This document shows, one piece after another, positions 10,531 to 22,048 of a stretch of 64,000 bases of DNA. Each line of letters begins with the position of its first letter. Within the stretch, counting starts at the first letter, position 1. The notes under the pieces are model-generated. The model was not told where the DNA came from, did not search any database, and saw nothing but the letters and a program-made list of their open reading frames with translations. Origin of the DNA: Hymenolepis diminuta (Eukaryota > Platyhelminthes > Cestoda > Cyclophyllidea > Hymenolepididae); NCBI GenBank assembly GCA_900708905.1, contig CAADRB010000002.1, forward strand, positions 3,971,632 to 4,035,631. Direction: 5' to 3'. The translations under genes and the position numbers were made by a program.

Positions 10531-13500
10531 AATAATATTAACGCATTTTCTATTTTATATAGACTTACGATTTGTTATAAATATTTGGGGTTGGGGGAAG
10601 TAGGGCTTGCCAAATAAGAGTTGGAGATTATCAGCCCAAGGGGGATGAAAGCGAGGTAAACCCAAGATAGATCGGATTTTCAGGGGATCAGTGTTTTATC
10701 ATAGTGAAAGTGTATGTTAAATATACTAAAAATATATAAGCAATGAACTTTCTTCCGCTGATAGAGCAGATTGAAAGTACAGAATCATTCCCTGCTTTAA
10801 ACGAAGATTTCTAAATTAGTGCAACATAATTGTTTCTGAAGTCCATGAAAGAAGTGTGTTCTATTGCCAATTTGGGACGGAGGGAGGACAGTTGGGTGTC
10901 ATTCTCACATTAATCTGCTGCCAGAATATGGTTGGACGTTCCCATGGGTCAAAATCGTACGATATTTAACTTTTGTGGGTATATATGTTGGCAGCTACAT
11001 CGCCAGGGCATTAACACAGCATAAACTGACCATAGGCTCATTAGGGGATCTAGTTTAGATATCTAGATTATGGCGAATAAAGTCTGGTAAAGCTATCATA
11101 TGGCTTTTCTTATCACATTACAAGGTGAGGAGGAGACCACGAGATAAAAATGGAGTGAGAAAAGCTAGTAGATAGGCCAGATCATTTAGGGTTTTGGTAA
11201 GTTTAATTCTCGGAAAATAATAGATAACTAGGGAGATTTAAAGGTATGAAATAACAAGGCGCCCATGTTGCGGAGTTTTAGGGTTAGTCAGGGTTTGCAA
11301 TCCCACCTAGCTCCGAATCCACACTAAGGGATAGTATTGGGCAATTAAAGTTGGGTATATCTGAGCGACTTATTCATCTCACTCCCATTCGGTGCTTTAT
11401 TAAAAGATTTTCTTTATTCTGTGAAATGAAGAGAAATGCAAGGGCTTGGATTTACCCATGCAATGATGAACCTGTCGATAAATGAGAAGTTTTGGTTAAT
11501 AGGGATCTACTTTGAAATTTTCGATGTATTCGCCTCCGAATTTGGGTTACATCAACATTAATGAATGAAAGGGCTTGACCAAAAGCTGGAACTCTTGTAG
11601 GCAAAGAAGCATCAAGGGGTTGGCTAGGAATTACGCTGTAAAACAGGTAGAAACTATGAGAGATTGGAGAAATGGGTGATTCATCCGCTGTATTCAAATT
11701 TCAGATATTAAATGCCCATAGATTAAGAAACGGAATTAGCACTGTTATGGAAGGCATAAACTGCAAAAAAAGCCATGTTGCAAATTTAATTAGAGCGAAT
11801 AGAGGAAAGAACGTGGCTTAACCAAGTCTCCTATATATCCATTCTAGATCGTTTCTTTGGACAGTGGAAGGATATTGGATATTTATGGGACGTGAGTAAG
11901 AGGTGGCGAATAGTTGAATACAAAATGCCGAAGGTCTAAATCCAATAGATTTTCAAATCTACGATAAAAGATTGGTGAACGGATTAAAAAAGAAGTATTA
12001 CATTGCTAATTTAATATACAAACTTTTGAAAATTTTGATTAATGAGATGAGAATTCAATACAGGAGTCGTTTCAAAATATGTTTTGAACATTGTGGTATA
12101 TAGCTTTCAATAATGTATTTGGTAAGGGCAAAGAAAAACGTGAAAGTTAAATAAATCCATCCTGAAACCTAAATGTCTCTATTGTTCTGGTTACAATTTT
12201 GCCTCCTTGTCATTACAAATTTAATACCTTGAGCCACTTTAAGAGTATTCTAATCGGTCAGAGTGGAGCTTTGAGGATGACCGGGTAGAAAATGTACAGA
12301 CATTGGCTATCACAAGTGCGAGCTTACTTTCGCATGCATTTTAATAGTACTACAAGTCATAAATCCTTTCTAAATCATCTAAGATCAAAGACTAATTGAA
12401 AAAAGTTGCGGATTACGTTCTTCGGGTTGAGAAGAGAAGAATCAGTTATCCTGATTCCCATGGACCAAATCCCCCAGCGCTTTCCCAAAACTATTTCCCC
12501 TCTGCTATGCATCCGCTTTTTCGATTAGAATAGTTAATCAACAGATATACACCCCAGTTTTACCATAGTGAAAGGATTGGGTCACAAGTTACAATTCAGT
12601 CTGTATGCATATGACAATGGAATAATTGCTAAGGCTTTTTAAATAAAAGATAATTTTCTGTGCCTGATGATATATTTTATCAGAAAATTTAACTTCAACG
12701 TAGCAAATACGTATGTCTGCATTCAAAATGAACGCAGGTAAAATATTCTTAAATTCAACGAAAGCTTTGAATTTCTTTAAAATGACGAAATAAATTTCGC
12801 AAACTTCATGCTGTGAGAAAACAGAGTGAATTAAGAATCAGCATGTGTTAATAGCCCTACAGCAAAGACAAGACACCAAAGCTGCACTAAAAATGACTAT
12901 GTAATAAAATAGACTCTCATAAATATTCAGGAATAGTTTTTCTGATCTTATCGATTCCCATTTCCGTCTGTTTAATTATCTGTATAAAAATTCTGGCTAA
13001 ATGCAAAAAATTTTTACTAAAGATTTGTAATACTGAAGAGCATATTCTGTTAAAGGATAGCGATAAATCTCAATAAACCTATTGATTTAGTGGTTAAAGA
13101 GCATTCGCTTTGCTTATTTGTTCAAAAGGAAAGGAATACCAAAGCGGAGTGAGTTCCATCCTTTATTAATCGTTTTGCGATACAGATTGACAATAAAATT
13201 ATTATTATTACTAAGGACAAGACGGGAAAATATATTCTTTACCTCTGGAAAGTATTAGAAAGCAAAGAGCACTAGAGTGATCCAACTAATAAGAAATAAT
13301 TGTAAGTAAAGCAAAATAAAAGCTAGGACATCAAAGGAGCCCTACTTATCTAAAATCGGGATTCATCAGTTTATCTGTTTTTAACTTAAGAGCTAAAAGT
13401 TTCATCCTCTCCTAGCGTGCCTAGACTCTAGCTTTTTGGATCCGAACTTCAGTATCCTGAATGACTGTTCAGAGATGGTTGAAAAGTAGGTAGGACTGTG

Positions 13501-13675
13501 AGGTCGGTCAAGCCATCATAATAAATTTAATTCTTCAAATAACCTTAAAGTAATTATTAGGTAACACTTCATTCGGTCAAATTATTCAGTCACCTATTCA
13601 TTTTATTAATATTTTAATGATTATACTTCTCAAGCCAATTTATGGTTCAATTTTCAGCACTTATTTAAAGTAGAG

Positions 13676-13770
13676 TGTGGCGTCATGGAGCTTTCCTGGT
13701 GGAAGACACAAATTCTGCCACCCTCTATGTTTACCAAACTCAACCGGTGCCTTTGACCATTCCGCTCATT
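13676..13770 (-). repeat. dispersed repeat, copy A (possible SINE-like)
   Basis: This stretch aligns with 16702-16782: GTGGCGTCATGGAGC against GTGACATCATGAAGC, then a shared ATTCTGCCACC or ATTCTACCACC block and a GTTTACC or GTTAACC block with CGGT. Divergence is high. The orientation is given as minus because copy B has a tRNA-like A box on that strand. Confidence 0.45.
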
Positions 13771-16701
13771 CGATGTTAGCTGATGGTAACCCGTGACTTC
13801 TGATAAGACAGGTGTGCATGGTAACCAGTCGTAAATATTTATTCCAGTCATCGATCACGTAGGGGATGAATGTCTTTAAATAAAAGCATATTACTGGAGA
13901 TTATTAAATAACTGAAGCATTATTGGTGCTCTCAGAAGAGTAAAAATTTTTGGTTTACGTTAATACATTTCGAAGTTAACCTGGGTAACAGTTTATGTCC
14001 ATAATGTTCTTTAGTGACTGACTTGTAGACTGAGAGGGAGAAGTTGATAAGAACATCTTGGAGATGCACGAAACTTCGGAATTATGGTTATTTGCGGCAC
14101 TTTTACCATAGAATGACAAACAACTGTGACTTGATATGCTGGTAATTATTGCCATATATCTGTCAAAAAATATGGTAAATCTTTGATGGTAGTAGACAGA
14201 TATTGTGCAATTGGAGATAAGGTCTACCGGGTTTATTCGGGCAGAAATGATTCAGCCCCAGTAGCTCTTAATAAAATATCTACCAAACATTAAAAAGCTT
14301 TTTGCAACGCTTAGGTAATAGAATAATTTAAAGCAGATATGAAAGGAATATAAAAAGCATTCAAAAATCCCTTATGCTTCCAATATAATTAGGTTTAGGA
14401 AAGATATAACCTGGTATAGAGTTGTAAGTTGATTATAAATACAAATTAATCGACCGCCAAAGTAAGCAAAGATAGATAAAAGACCTGTTGTCTACAAGCA
14501 ATGAACAGCTAGTTCCCCTAATATTTTAGATGCTAATACTGTTTTATTCTTCAACATCAAGAAACAAAGATGCATACAATAGATCAGGGAGAGATAAATT
14601 CAGTTCTTAATAATTATAAAATTAATAAAAAAATATAGACTAAGAAAAAAGAAAGTAAATAGGAAACTGTAAAAAATACAGTCAGAAATCTTGTGAAGTT
14701 CCCTACATTACCTGAAAATGGACGAAATGGAATCGAACTTGGTTTCGATAGACAAAGGAATATATAAAAACTCCATATTTAAGCTTGGAGCTTGAAAACT
14801 AAGCAAATTCTGTCGACCTACAGAGTAACTGTGATTTGAAAGATCCTTTGTGAATTAGTACTATGATTGATACGTCTAATAGGTAAGCACTAATCAGCAT
14901 AATAACAAGTCTTTTATGAAAAATTGAGTATGAGGACATGCACATATTCTATGAAGTTTTATTTGAAATTTGAATTGGGCTCTAGCATTCGCCAGCAGTT
15001 CCTTAAATTGCTCAGGGCCCCATGATATAACTAGTGGCCTTGATTTTTGCATGATAGTTTGTGACAATCTTTGCATCAATTTGAACATGTACTTATGCAA
15101 TTATTCATCACTATCATTGCTCCTAAACAACTGATTTCTATACTTCTCCTTCACACATATCTAGACGTTTGGAAGTATTTATAGAAAGACACTAATGAAA
15201 TGAAAAATACAATGATAACCGATAGTGGTAGTCTAATTTCTATGCAGAAATTATACTTGTTTTCCGTCAGATGGAAGAATAATTACACAAGCCTTGCACA
15301 TAAAGTAACTACGTGATAAACGCTGGCGTTTAATGTAATAACTATTATTATTTGAAATACCTGCGTTATTTAAAAATAACCAGCGTAATCCTGCCATGAG
15401 AATTCTGAAGAATTCACGGAGCTGGGCAAATTCTTTTATTATAAACAGACCGGAAAGTACTAATTGAAAATATCAAACAGTTAGATTAACAGATACTCAA
15501 TATGTGTTTTAGGCAATTTAATCGTAACTCTGTTGATTGCTAATTGATTAAAATAATTGAAGACAGCTTATTAACAGTCTTTCAATGGCAAAATATTTAG
15601 ACTCCATAAGGAGCTCAAGCTTAGAAATCTTCAAAGCAGGGCAAGGAAAATTTGCCTGGCTGTTATCCATCCCAGTCTTTTGAAATCCACTATCACAAGA
15701 TCGGAAAGATAAGAAGACAGAGGCAGAATAGTTATATTAAGAGAGAACAGTATAAAGCCCTTCAATAGCAACAACAGAGAATCCATGAATTGAATTGAAA
15801 ACATCTTAGAATTGTGTTCACAAAAAATGTATTGAAACAGAAATTGAACATTGGCATCGTAGGGATGAATGGATTGAGACGTGAGTTGGGGATTCTGAGA
15901 ACAATTTTATTAGCTGCGCATTAGGTATGATGGCCAATAAGGTGTCCTTAAATTGACCAATGGTGAATATGTGTGTAAAAACTGCACACATGATTTGATA
16001 AACGCTAGTAAGGTGTAATGTTAACCTAAATTTCCCTATAATCCTCAGTCTTAAGGCTGAGGAATGAATCAAACATAAACAAAGAAAAAATCGAATTGCA
16101 ACAACTGAGGGGCACCAAGATCGTTACACAATAGAGGGAGGAGGAATAAAGCATAATAATATTAAAGTAACTACGCTGATTCTACCATTTCAAACATCCT
16201 TGTACATGGGGTATATCAAACTATGACCCCAGAGAAAAGAAGTGAGACGAAAGCGAATGGAGAATTGAAGATCGGAAGTTCATGCTATTCAAGTCTTGCT
16301 TGTTTCATTCTTCATAATGCAGAGGATAAGAATAATCTGATTCATTGAATAAATAAATAAATTTTGCTACCTTTAGGTAATTTGTGACTTTATGAGAAAT
16401 AATAAATATTAATAAGCCTAATCATAAAGTATTGCCGTGATTAAAGAGGCGACTTTGAAAAGCGATTTCTTCTCCAATTTAATCATCAAGCAATTTAAGC
16501 AGATCAGTTGATGGGAATGGCAGATACTGTAATTTAAATCACCTGTAGAGAAGCCTAGAGTTCACCGTTGCCAACAATAACTTCGTCACTATCTCTATGC
16601 TGAGTGGTATAAACAGTACTATAACTGTTTATTATAACTTTGATTATAACTTGCAGGCCCCATTTGGAAAAGCGTTTTTCATCTCTCATATTGGGCAAAG
16701 G

Positions 16702-16830
16702 AGTGACATCATGAAGCCTCCATGATGAAAAATTCAGATTCTACCACCAATTTGTTAACCACTGCGGTTACCTTGGACTTCATGGATCAACATTAACCGT
16801 TGCACCACTAGCGCACACCTGCCACTATAC
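16702..16830 (-). repeat. dispersed repeat, copy B, with tRNA-like A box
   Basis: This is the partner of 13676-13770. On the minus strand, 16808-16798 reads TGGTGCAACGG, a perfect match to the pol III A box consensus TRGYNNANNGG. No clear B box is found downstream and no cloverleaf can be folded, so this is not a tRNA gene. A decayed tRNA-derived SINE is possible. Confidence 0.4.
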
Positions 16831-17493
16831 ATTTCGCAGCATTGCATCATTACATATATTAAACAATTTAAAAGGGAAATTCCATAAATTAATATTATTT
16901 GAAGTATTTCTATTCTCGGCAATTATGTAACGTTTATTTTAATTCTAATAAAAGCAAAGTTTTTTTATTAAAGTGACGTTGATAATTATTAAGTATAATA
17001 GCTGATTAAGTCTCGGCACAATGCCAGATCCAAATCCTTCAGGGGAATATTGGGCGTAAAATTTGGCCACTTCATTTCAAATGATAAAATCTGAATTAAA
17101 TTTTATGCTTAATCTTTCCGAAGAAATTGCCATCAATTAAGTGGAGTTAAATCATCGGCTAATTCATATAACTAGCAAAAAATAATAAAATAAAATATCG
17201 ATTTAAAACTGAATGTTAGAAGTTCCAATAAAAACAACCGTGTGATACGTTTTCAAGTCTGGCAGTACAGGAACAATGTCATAATCTGAGTGTAATACTC
17301 GAACTGTCATGACCATAAGTTTTGCATGACCTAATTATCACATCAGAGCATATCCACACGACGTTATTGTACGATTGACCAATAGACGACAGCGTGACGC
17401 ATAAACTAGGTCAGACCGGTTAACTTTTCATTTCACACTCTTACACAACTTCGCTGTCTGGCTCTCCATTTCCAATTGTCTCCTTCCTGTACG

Positions 17494-17559
17494 ATGCATC
17501 TCCGATTCATCACAACTATCGCTTCTCTTATTTTGGGAATAGCTATGGTGTCTTGCTAA
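17494..17559 (+). other. small ORF resembling a signal peptide (orphan first exon?)
   Basis: This 21-codon ORF starts MHLRF and continues with a hydrophobic stretch rich in I, L, A, G and ends with a cysteine before TAA. It lies in a pyrimidine-rich stretch that is less AT-rich than its surroundings, and a CCAAT is visible at about 17380. Secreted helminth antigen genes often have a short first exon of this kind, but no good donor or second exon was found. It could be chance or a gene relic. Confidence 0.2.
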
Positions 17560-19188
17560 CCCTTGAACTTAGTAGATTTAAAGGAAATATCTCAAAGTTT
17601 TACATAGATTATAAAAGTAGCTTAACCTGGGATTAGTGCTGCTTTAGGGGCCAATTTAAGCAAGTAGAAATCCTCAAACTGTGCGATTCTCTGGCCTGGT
17701 AAATATAAAACTTTTCTACAGATGAAATATTTCAAGTCAGTAATACGAAAGAGACTTTAATTTTCCCTACTCTGAATCTGATTTTTCATTAACTTTAAGT
17801 GGCAATGTTAAATACTTTACGCGTGCGAGGTAACGGGAAATGACAAATAAAATTTAAATAATGGATGAATATAATTGTCTTCATTCCTAATTCTGCTCAC
17901 AATTATACTAATAGCTTTCAATCATGAATCTTGCCTTTTTCAAATAACGGTGGGGATTGTTTGAAAAAATAAGTCCAAAATAGGTTTGCATTCTTCTTTA
18001 TCTTTGGTAACAATAAGATTTATGAGGAAACACTGGAATGAAATAAGTTATCGATCTGTAAATGCCTTGAAATTTAAATGTTCCCTAATTTAATTCTCAG
18101 ATCGTCTGTAACTTGGATCCCGGTTTATTTAGCATTTATCTCATTTATCTGATTATCTGATTCATTACGGAAAGCTTAATTCATATGAAATTATGTTAAA
18201 CTTGTTGCTCTTCTGAGAATGCATTTATGAAGTTGTGATGATGAAACTCTTAAACGGAATAAATAGTGTTTTCATACTACCTCAAAGTGTTCTTGGGATT
18301 AACATAGTTAACTGATACATTATTACATCGGGCCATGGTACTTTGCCGTACTTAATCTACTTTCAACACATTTTGAATAAATACAATTAAACTCCCAGGG
18401 ATCTGTCACACGAATCTAAACATAGTTTTGTTCCATAATTTCAAAAAAACATGCAATTCCCAGAGTGGGAGCACAAAATCCACTGAGTTCAATCTGGAAT
18501 TGGACAAATTTATGCAAAATCAGTAAAGCACTCATAATATTTGCTTTCACAATAATATTATTTTGTATTTGCACTAAGGTGAACATTGATGGTGTTAATA
18601 TTTGCCACTGACGTCATGTAATTAAATTCTTTAAACAATTTAGAATGTAGATTCGAAGCAATAAATTAATCCAAAATGGCCAACTCTATCGTAAGATTCC
18701 GCAAAAATCGGAAGTGTTAGAAATACGGCCTTATCAATATTTAATCTATATTGTATCGAAAACAGCAATAGATGAGTACAGATAAGAGAAGTCATCCAAT
18801 TGTTACAAAGTTTGTTTCATATACTTCAACCAATTTGATTATCTACCGATCGAAAGAGACACGATTTTGTCGAAAAGAAAACATGTGAGTAAACAAAATT
18901 ATGACTTACATTGGTAAACCAATCTAAATAAATCCGATTTGGCAAATTGACATCCATTAGACAAAGACATTTAGCTTGCGACAGCTGGTCTATACATCTG
19001 AAGTGTTTTATTTTATTTGGAGGATCGAAAACTTTAGTCATATGCTTTCAGAAATACGTGTCGTCTTTACACAGTTTTTATATGCTATAGCATATTTGCA
19101 AATTGACTGAATGATTGAAGAAGTTGATAACTTCTAACGTAACTAAGAAAGGATTTGAGCACGGAGTACAATTTAATGTTTACAGGGG

Positions 19189-19191
19189 NNN
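19189..19191. other. short assembly ambiguity (3 N) beside a G-run
   Basis: Three undetermined bases are flanked by G runs on both sides, consistent with a poly-G tract the assembly could not resolve. Confidence 0.9.
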
Positions 19192-19504
19192 GGGGGGGAG
19201 ATGAAGCGCACAATAGGAAATTTCAGACTTGAGACCAAGATTGCCACAAAGCTCCAGTCTCAATGATAGCACTAATGTTCCCGATTAAACTGCTAGCTGT
19301 TAGTTAAATAATTCTACCCTTTTCAATTCTAATGCGGCAAAATATGTCAATTCTCAAAGGTTGTCTCTTTGAAAATTAGTATGAAAAACCTTTGCAGTTC
19401 ACATCGTTACAAGGGCTGATCAAGGGAATCTCGCGCGTGCTTGAAAAATCCGGGAAGTGCGGCCGCGTATTGAGCACGTGGGGCCAATCGTCGGTCAATA
19501 TGCC

Positions 19505-19640
19505 TACGTAGCGTTGATTATGTTTAATGACTAAGCACGTTTACAGTGACCCATAATTTGCAATAAACTCTCTCTACTCGATACCTTCTTTGTTCTTGCT
19601 ACTTTGGACATAACCTAACTAATCTTGGGGAAAATTTTCT
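19505..19640 (+). mobile_element. LTR-like fragment with AATAAA (same family as 59705)
   Basis: This aligns with 59705-59850 along about 130 bases: a TAGCG start, TTTAATGACTAAGC against TTTAATAACTAAGC, CAATAAACTCTCTCTACTC against CAATAAACCCTCTCCACTC, then TTCTTGCTACTTTG and CTAATCTTGGG. The polyadenylation signal AATAAA is at 19562-19567. No coding region is associated with it, which fits a solo LTR or a TRIM (terminal-repeat retrotransposon in miniature). Confidence 0.5.
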
Positions 19641-19819
19641 ACTGGAGAAATTAATTTTATATACTTTTTTCAAACTTTATCATTTCTGAATTGCCTTGTT
19701 TTTCGGTTTATGTAAAAAGGCGTATTCAGACGATGTTCTAGATTGATCTCACATTGCGGACTAATAACGTCCACAAAGTTATTCATATCAAGAATATAAA
19801 TCCAAATTTATGGCTTCTA

Positions 19820-20280
19820 GCGGATACTATACAAATAAGCCCAGTTCAATTAGCTTCTGGCAGAGTCCTTTAATGCTGAAGGCTACCGAAGATCGAAGAT
19901 AGGCTACAGCCAAGAAGCGAGAGGACAGATAATGTAGTAAAGAGTGCCTTTATTGAGACTCTGCGACGCTGGTGTTATGATGTGAAAGCTAATTAAAACT
20001 TGTACGAACGGACCATTTATATATTTGCTGTAGCAGTGTGTTACACGGTGATTGGCTGAAGGAATCTGTATGTACCTCTGCGATTAGTTGATGCATGCGC
20101 TTTCCACGATGTACTAGTGCATGGTTGGTAATCTGAGCTGAAATTTCTAGAGTGCACTTTCCACGTTGCTCTAGGCTGCTTGGCGAGATCCAGGCGGACA
20201 GACCGATAGTGCTGTAAACTGAACAGACTAATCCTAATTTATTACTATTTGTAAATGCACGATTTATCCTATCCAAGCAT
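19820..20280 (-). mobile_element. LTR-like element, minus strand, with TATA box and poly(A) signal
   Basis: On the minus strand a TATATAAA box (20023-20016) is followed about 65 bases later by CAATAAAG (signal at 19954-19949). That is the compact promoter-to-poly(A) spacing of an LTR R region. Further downstream, GGACTCTGCCAGAAGC and TATCCGCTA match the tail of the 59705-59930 element (GGACTCTGCTAGAGGC, CATCCGCTA). The stretch is less AT-rich than its neighbours. The 95-codon ORF here has no recognisable domain. No internal coding region is seen, so a non-autonomous TRIM or solo LTR is the best reading. Confidence 0.5.
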
Positions 20281-21880
20281 ATTTACATCTCGGTAATTGC
20301 ATTGATTTTAACAGTTAAGGGGTTAAAGTACTAAATACTCATTCATTTACATTTTCTACTCCTTAATCTCTGGAAGCATAGATAAAATTAGTGGTTTTGT
20401 GCACATGGGCGTAAAGCGCACACATTCTATACTTCTTTTAACGAGTATATTTTTAAACTATTAGTTTAGACATATAGGCTTTTGCCTTAACAAAGAACCG
20501 CACAGAATCGAAAGTTTATAATGTTGTAAAAGGCAATGATTTCTAACTTAAAGGTTGAAGTGGCTTAATTGTAAAGTTAATTGCTTAGGGCGGCATGATT
20601 TACCAGACTTTTATTCTTTAAATCGTTCGTGAGAAACGGAAAAACTTGAGAGTATATAAGGAGAAAATGAATTCTTTCTTAACAATTTGGAGTTATTTGT
20701 CAATGCGAATGAAATCAAGAAAATCAGTTTTCGCTTTTGAAGTTCATCTAATCTTTTCATTGTCTTCAATAATTATTCTTTCCTTTCAAATTATTAAGTA
20801 ATCCATTTTCATTTGCCATTAATTTTATTACTGAAATCAAGTATTTTAAAGAAAATACCAACATATACGACAATATACCAGTACATCTAAAATAAGTGGA
20901 TGAAGACAATTTAAATAATAATATAGACTTTAATATTTAATAATCAGTAGTTTTAAAATTCACGCTATTTAGTGAAACGACATATAAATGGGACACAATT
21001 TCTTATTCCTTTGAAAGTAATGGTTTGAAAATCAGCTTTTCTTCCTTCTTTTCTCTTAAGGGACCACCCATTCCGCGCATGAACAGAGACAGATCAGATA
21101 AGTCGGCTAAAAAGCGAGTATTCGTTCCTATATTTGCTTGTCTTACAAGCTTAAAGGTATTCAAATATTGGGTCATACCGGTCAGTATTTACAGTCGTTA
21201 CACGTAGAAACATAAAATCAACCAAAGCTGTATCAAATGGTTTTCCATTTACAGTTTCTTTACTTCTAAATAGTTTCCGTCCTTCGTCTGTTTTTTATAT
21301 ACCAACAAATTACTCTAAATATTTTCGAATCTTTCTCAAATACAAAAACTTAAATAATTACTATATGTCATAAAAGGATTTCTCAAAGTTCTAGAATAAA
21401 TGGAATGAATACTAACGAATTAAATATGCAAATGAGAATAAACTTACCGATGAAAGGATCGTTGAAGTTAATGAATTCATCTACCCCAAAATACGTCATT
21501 ACATTTTTTTAAAAAGTACGTTTTAGATTGACATTTACGTCAATCATAAATTCGTCATTTTATGGAGGAAATAACACGGGTAACTTTGCATATCATCTTT
21601 TAGCGGCAATTCGGATAGGGGTAGAGCTACATCAGACATACTAGTGCACTAGTATCACTTCAGTAATGCATAACACCAAAATATCACAAAAAGAGGATAG
21701 ATGGGAAATTTTGCAAAACTGAAAGAAGTAAAAAAACAGTAGTATTCTCAAAAAGCCGGGTTGGAGCTGCTAATGGCAATGGAAAGATGTGAACAAGGAA
21801 TAGCTATAAAGAAAAAAGTTTAGCACGATCCAAAAGTTTGATTACATTAGGTTGATAACATCTTATTCCGAAGCAAAACA

Positions 21881-22048
21881 GTGAAACGAGTGACCTGCCT
21901 GCTCTTACTCGCCCTTTCCACGCATTATGCTTCTAATGACTCATACCCTTGCTCATCAATAGAAAAAGGACGCGAAATCGGTCAACCACTATATCATAGT
22001 TCATTTTGCCGATGTCTGACTGTCCAGGTTTTCCTCGTTAAGTACTGA
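21881..22048 (+). pseudogene. possible relic of a small secreted cysteine-containing peptide gene
   Basis: From a GTG at 21881 the frame reads KRVTCLLLLALSTHYAS, a good signal peptide core with a plausible cleavage site. About 30 residues with cysteines in the arrangement C-x18-C-x-C (..FCRCLTVQ) follow before TGA at 22046. The expected ATG is replaced by GTG, and an in-frame stop lies ten codons before it. A pyrimidine-rich tract and a strong acceptor TTTCCTGTTCAG end near 22131, so CAG|GTTTTC at about 22028 could be a decayed donor. The second exon would end after about 11 codons in that frame. No family is recognised. A dead secreted-peptide gene, or chance, are both possible. Confidence 0.25.

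Noticed and set aside
21639..21654. 16-bp palindrome TACTAGTGCACTAGTA
   Set aside because: It is a single short palindrome without partner sites or gene context; chance in a 64 kb AT-rich window is plausible.
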